Part shown: one piece after another, positions 7,301 to 8,243 of the stretch
Layout: each line of letters begins with the position of its first letter
Position numbering within the stretch: position 1 is the stretch's first letter
Assembly: GCA_002435835.1 (NCBI GenBank)
Contig: DIVM01000272.1
Span: forward strand, 1 to 8,243
Direction of reading: 5' to 3'
DNA length: 8,243 nucleotides
DNA from: Firmicutes bacterium UBA6132
Lineage (GTDB): Bacteria; Bacillota_A; Clostridia; Tissierellales; Sedimentibacteraceae
Program-made: the position numbers and the translations under genes
The notes under the pieces: model-generated
The model's input: only the letters and a program-made list of their open reading frames with translations
The model's database searches: none
Told to the model about the DNA's origin: nothing

Positions 7301-8243
7301 TTATTAAAAGCAAGCCAGTAATATCCATAAATGTTCAAAATGAAATTAAAAATAGTCTTGGACTTTTAGAACGTGGTATGTTTTCTATAATGGGTGGCGG
7401 AGATATTGTTGATGAATTAGTTCATAAAATAATGGTTGTAAAATTACCAGAATTTATAGATAGCAAAAAGCTTGAATTGGATCATATTTTTAATTCTTCC
7501 ATTAATGATAGTTTCTATAATAAAAAAGTTAATGAATTCAGCAACAGTATCAATAAAGAACAAATTAATAATATCATAGATTCTTATTTTTCTGATGGTG
7601 AGAATGTTGAATTTATCAACAGAAAAATTAATTTTACTGTTGATAATATAGTAAAAAAATCAGAAACAATAAATGTAAAGAATGTTTTAAAATATTTTTC
7701 CTTAGATGATTTAAATAACTTCATTATCTCTTATGAAGTTGAATTAAGCAAACTGTTAAATGATTTATCAAAAAGCATGGTTGAAAATAAAAATTTAGTT
7801 TTAGAAAAAATTAATGCTATGACTAATGAAGTAATAGAAAACTTTATAAATACTTTTTCATTTAAAGATTTGAGTAATGAAATTACTAAGGAAGATGTTA
7901 AAACTATCATGGAAAACTTACTTAATATCTTAAACAAAGATAATTTTAGTAAAGACTCTTTGGAAAAATTCATATATAATTATAAAGATTATTCAAAAGA
8001 CAAGAAAACATCTGAATTCATAGACAAAGAAGATTTTAAAATATCCACAGAATCATTCATAAAAAATAAAGTTATTAACAATAAAAAAGAAGATTCAATA
8101 AAAAAACTTTACGGCTCATTGCTTAATGATGCAGTTAATTCAAATTTCAGTTTCATTCATGAAGAAACTAAAACATATGCTTTAAATTTATTTGTTGAAT
8201 CAAGTTTAAAAAGCATAAGAAGAAATCTTGATAAAATATTGAA
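4315..8243 (+). CDS. Giant tandem DUF445-family membrane protein (3' end outside window)
   Basis: A frame of 1309 codons with no stop, continuing past the right edge. ATG at 4315-4317 follows AGAGG (4302-4306) by 8 bases. Residues 12-34 carry the DUF445 signature (Gly19, Thr22, Asn23, Ala26, Ile27, Met29, Phe31, Lys32, Tyr34) in a hydrophobic segment, followed by the family's charged IKKTRNEF and LVENDIV helix region at 43-63. A long Asn/Lys/Ile-rich helical part leads to LSDDELVDFANDFIGREL (627-644) and the hydrophobic PIMYFGGILGLIVGIILAMI (646-665), the usual DUF445 ending. A second signature then opens at 684-702 (Gly687, Thr690, Asn691, Ala694, Ile695, Met697, Phe699, Lys700, Tyr702), so the protein is two DUF445 units in tandem. 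Ordinary family members are about 400 residues with one unit. No signal peptide, enzyme motif or metal site is visible. The function of DUF445 is not established; a membrane-anchored structural or bridging role is only a guess. Confidence 0.85.
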   Translation, partial: MNEIFYNYILQAVLGSAAGYITNDYAINMLFKEYTPLKIGGVIKKTRNEFIDNLSSLVENDIVNKEKLINILTDDEFKSKFEQLTEDFFKNCLYEVSGKDTFANIKGIDSTITTIGEFFEKYIQEHMNDLTEILFRDANLNDFLNEKQVNKIVDSLFESVCETLKNTNIIEEELNYLYSKKGNVKTSEFISTNNVNIFSDNIILKLNELIKNDSTKIEEQLKDIFNSIEFDKTFSSTKNSFYEKTLGEIIKIDDEFRIKATNLCLNYLNSHAGQNTIYDLCDSLFSYIKNSNKTLFDIVDSSFEINLKTYLSDNLPQITESIVNWVRQNNNEINKLIEDSVNEVIKEADPLKGKLLNTLKNTYLNNISEKYNIVQKIIKYIQQETEPEKLSVNISSKIIDYLSAASIGEILTAAENNKVISPLKASDFITSYLNDSFKSIIDEFINKILSLKIKDILPQELYATEIIKNKIISSSLINKYLSKRANTLAGNYLNKNLNELISNDNLNNFIPSLKKFINRSLNKNKSTITKLFKEELYVNINSINLYDILNKNTNISDLIKEKIINEFKIMSNEIKNSKLSSVFDKINEIDNLNKNSSEMLRKLIINNMDTILSGSIKAIVLENLNKLSDDELVDFANDFIGRELQPIMYFGGILGLIVGIILAMIQNSPPNLGKITLANMFTCALVGLLTNVIAIDMIFKPYKENKLLSKIPFLRNFSLGYIVKNKNVFAKNTAHFVDNQLLRRDSINKLFDKYENNIKLSLTKGVSENDYYVMHKLLTNNENNIISGTYEFTKNLINKNINFISGFFVNKTDEYDLSSLLSPASINHLCSLGLKNQHNINNNLSDFAFSYLNSEKLIKNQIPNSFVDYTKSKINNVSEIYYVKTANNLEDMTYVKDFILQYNEKYKNILDKDLNEIFKHEEIKLFGSIISQKISDIILSEISRKNIIEKMSKLIEKYVVGDKTFGEIFNGKLKGYFDLKMPTLLEKLSSSIKSSIIKSKPVISINVQNEIKNSLGLLERGMFSIMGGGDIVDELVHKIMVVKLPEFIDSKKLELDHIFNSSINDSFYNKKVNEFSNSINKEQINNIIDSYFSDGENVEFINRKINFTVDNIVKKSETINVKNVLKYFSLDDLNNFIISYEVELSKLLNDLSKSMVENKNLVLEKINAMTNEVIENFINTFSFKDLSNEITKEDVKTIMENLLNILNKDNFSKDSLEKFIYNYKDYSKDKKTSEFIDKEDFKISTESFIKNKVINNKKEDSIKKLYGSLLNDAVNSNFSFIHEETKTYALNLFVESSLKSIRRNLDKIL
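4348..4416 (+). other. DUF445 signature, unit 1 (residues 12-34)
   Basis: Encodes AVLGSAAGYITNDYAINMLF and the following KEY. The G..TN..AI.M.F pattern in a hydrophobic helix close to the N terminus is the diagnostic start of DUF445 proteins. The segment probably lies in or on the membrane. Confidence 0.85.
6250..6420 (+). other. Central membrane hairpin joining two DUF445 units (residues 646-702)
   Basis: Two hydrophobic segments, residues 646-665 and about 677-699, flank a short loop SPPNLGKI (668-675 region). The first is the glycine-rich C-terminal helix typical of a DUF445 protein. The second contains the N-terminal signature of the next unit. Normally these would be the end of one protein and the start of another; here they are back to back in one chain. 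Confidence 0.7.

Noticed and set aside
4386..7973. Several minus-strand open frames of 70-111 codons
   Set aside because: All lie opposite the giant DUF445 frame. Their Ser/Phe/Leu/Ile-rich translations are what the antisense of an Asn/Lys/Glu-rich gene gives.
4315..8243. Frameshifted or fused pair of separate genes
   Set aside because: I translated the frame through to the edge and found no stop and no frame change. There is no stop codon, ribosome site or spacer at the unit boundary near 6245-6365, so it reads as one intact chain.

Overview
The window is a strongly AT-rich stretch of bacterial chromosome. Clean Shine-Dalgarno sites, sigma-70-type promoters and the protein families present all point to a low-GC Bacillota, most likely an anaerobe of the Clostridia/Tissierellia type. 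The genus assignment is inference. I see no mobile element, CRISPR array, tRNA or rRNA.

Layout: positions 1-295 hold no convincing gene, only AT-rich DNA with two hairpins and one short GC-richer island. Three genes then lie on the minus strand: a small FlaR-like P-loop nucleoside/nucleotide kinase (296-808), a LysO-family amino-acid exporter (926-1879 after correcting its start) and an EF-G-like translational GTPase (1990-4062). A 252-base divergent intergenic region (4063-4314) carries a plausible promoter for each direction. From 4315 to the right edge runs one uninterrupted plus-strand reading frame of at least 1309 codons. It is the largest gene here, and its stop lies beyond the window.

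The three minus-strand genes do not look like a tight operon. The EF-G-like gene has its own promoter and is followed by an intrinsic terminator. The exporter gene begins just after that terminator, and a TATAAT box sits inside the terminator loop. The kinase gene starts 117 bases beyond the exporter stop. No shared pathway is evident.

The most interesting object is the giant plus-strand gene. It encodes a DUF445-family membrane protein in which the whole DUF445 unit occurs twice in tandem. The N-terminal signature (G..TN..AI.M.FK.Y) appears at residues 19-34 and again at 687-702. Unit 1 ends with the typical C-terminal hydrophobic hairpin (residues 646-665) directly before unit 2 begins. A mid-unit landmark recurs at nearly the same distance in both copies. 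This predicts two long helical arms of about 600 residues, tied to the membrane at both ends and in the middle. Projecting unit 1 onto unit 2 puts the missing stop only a short distance past the window.
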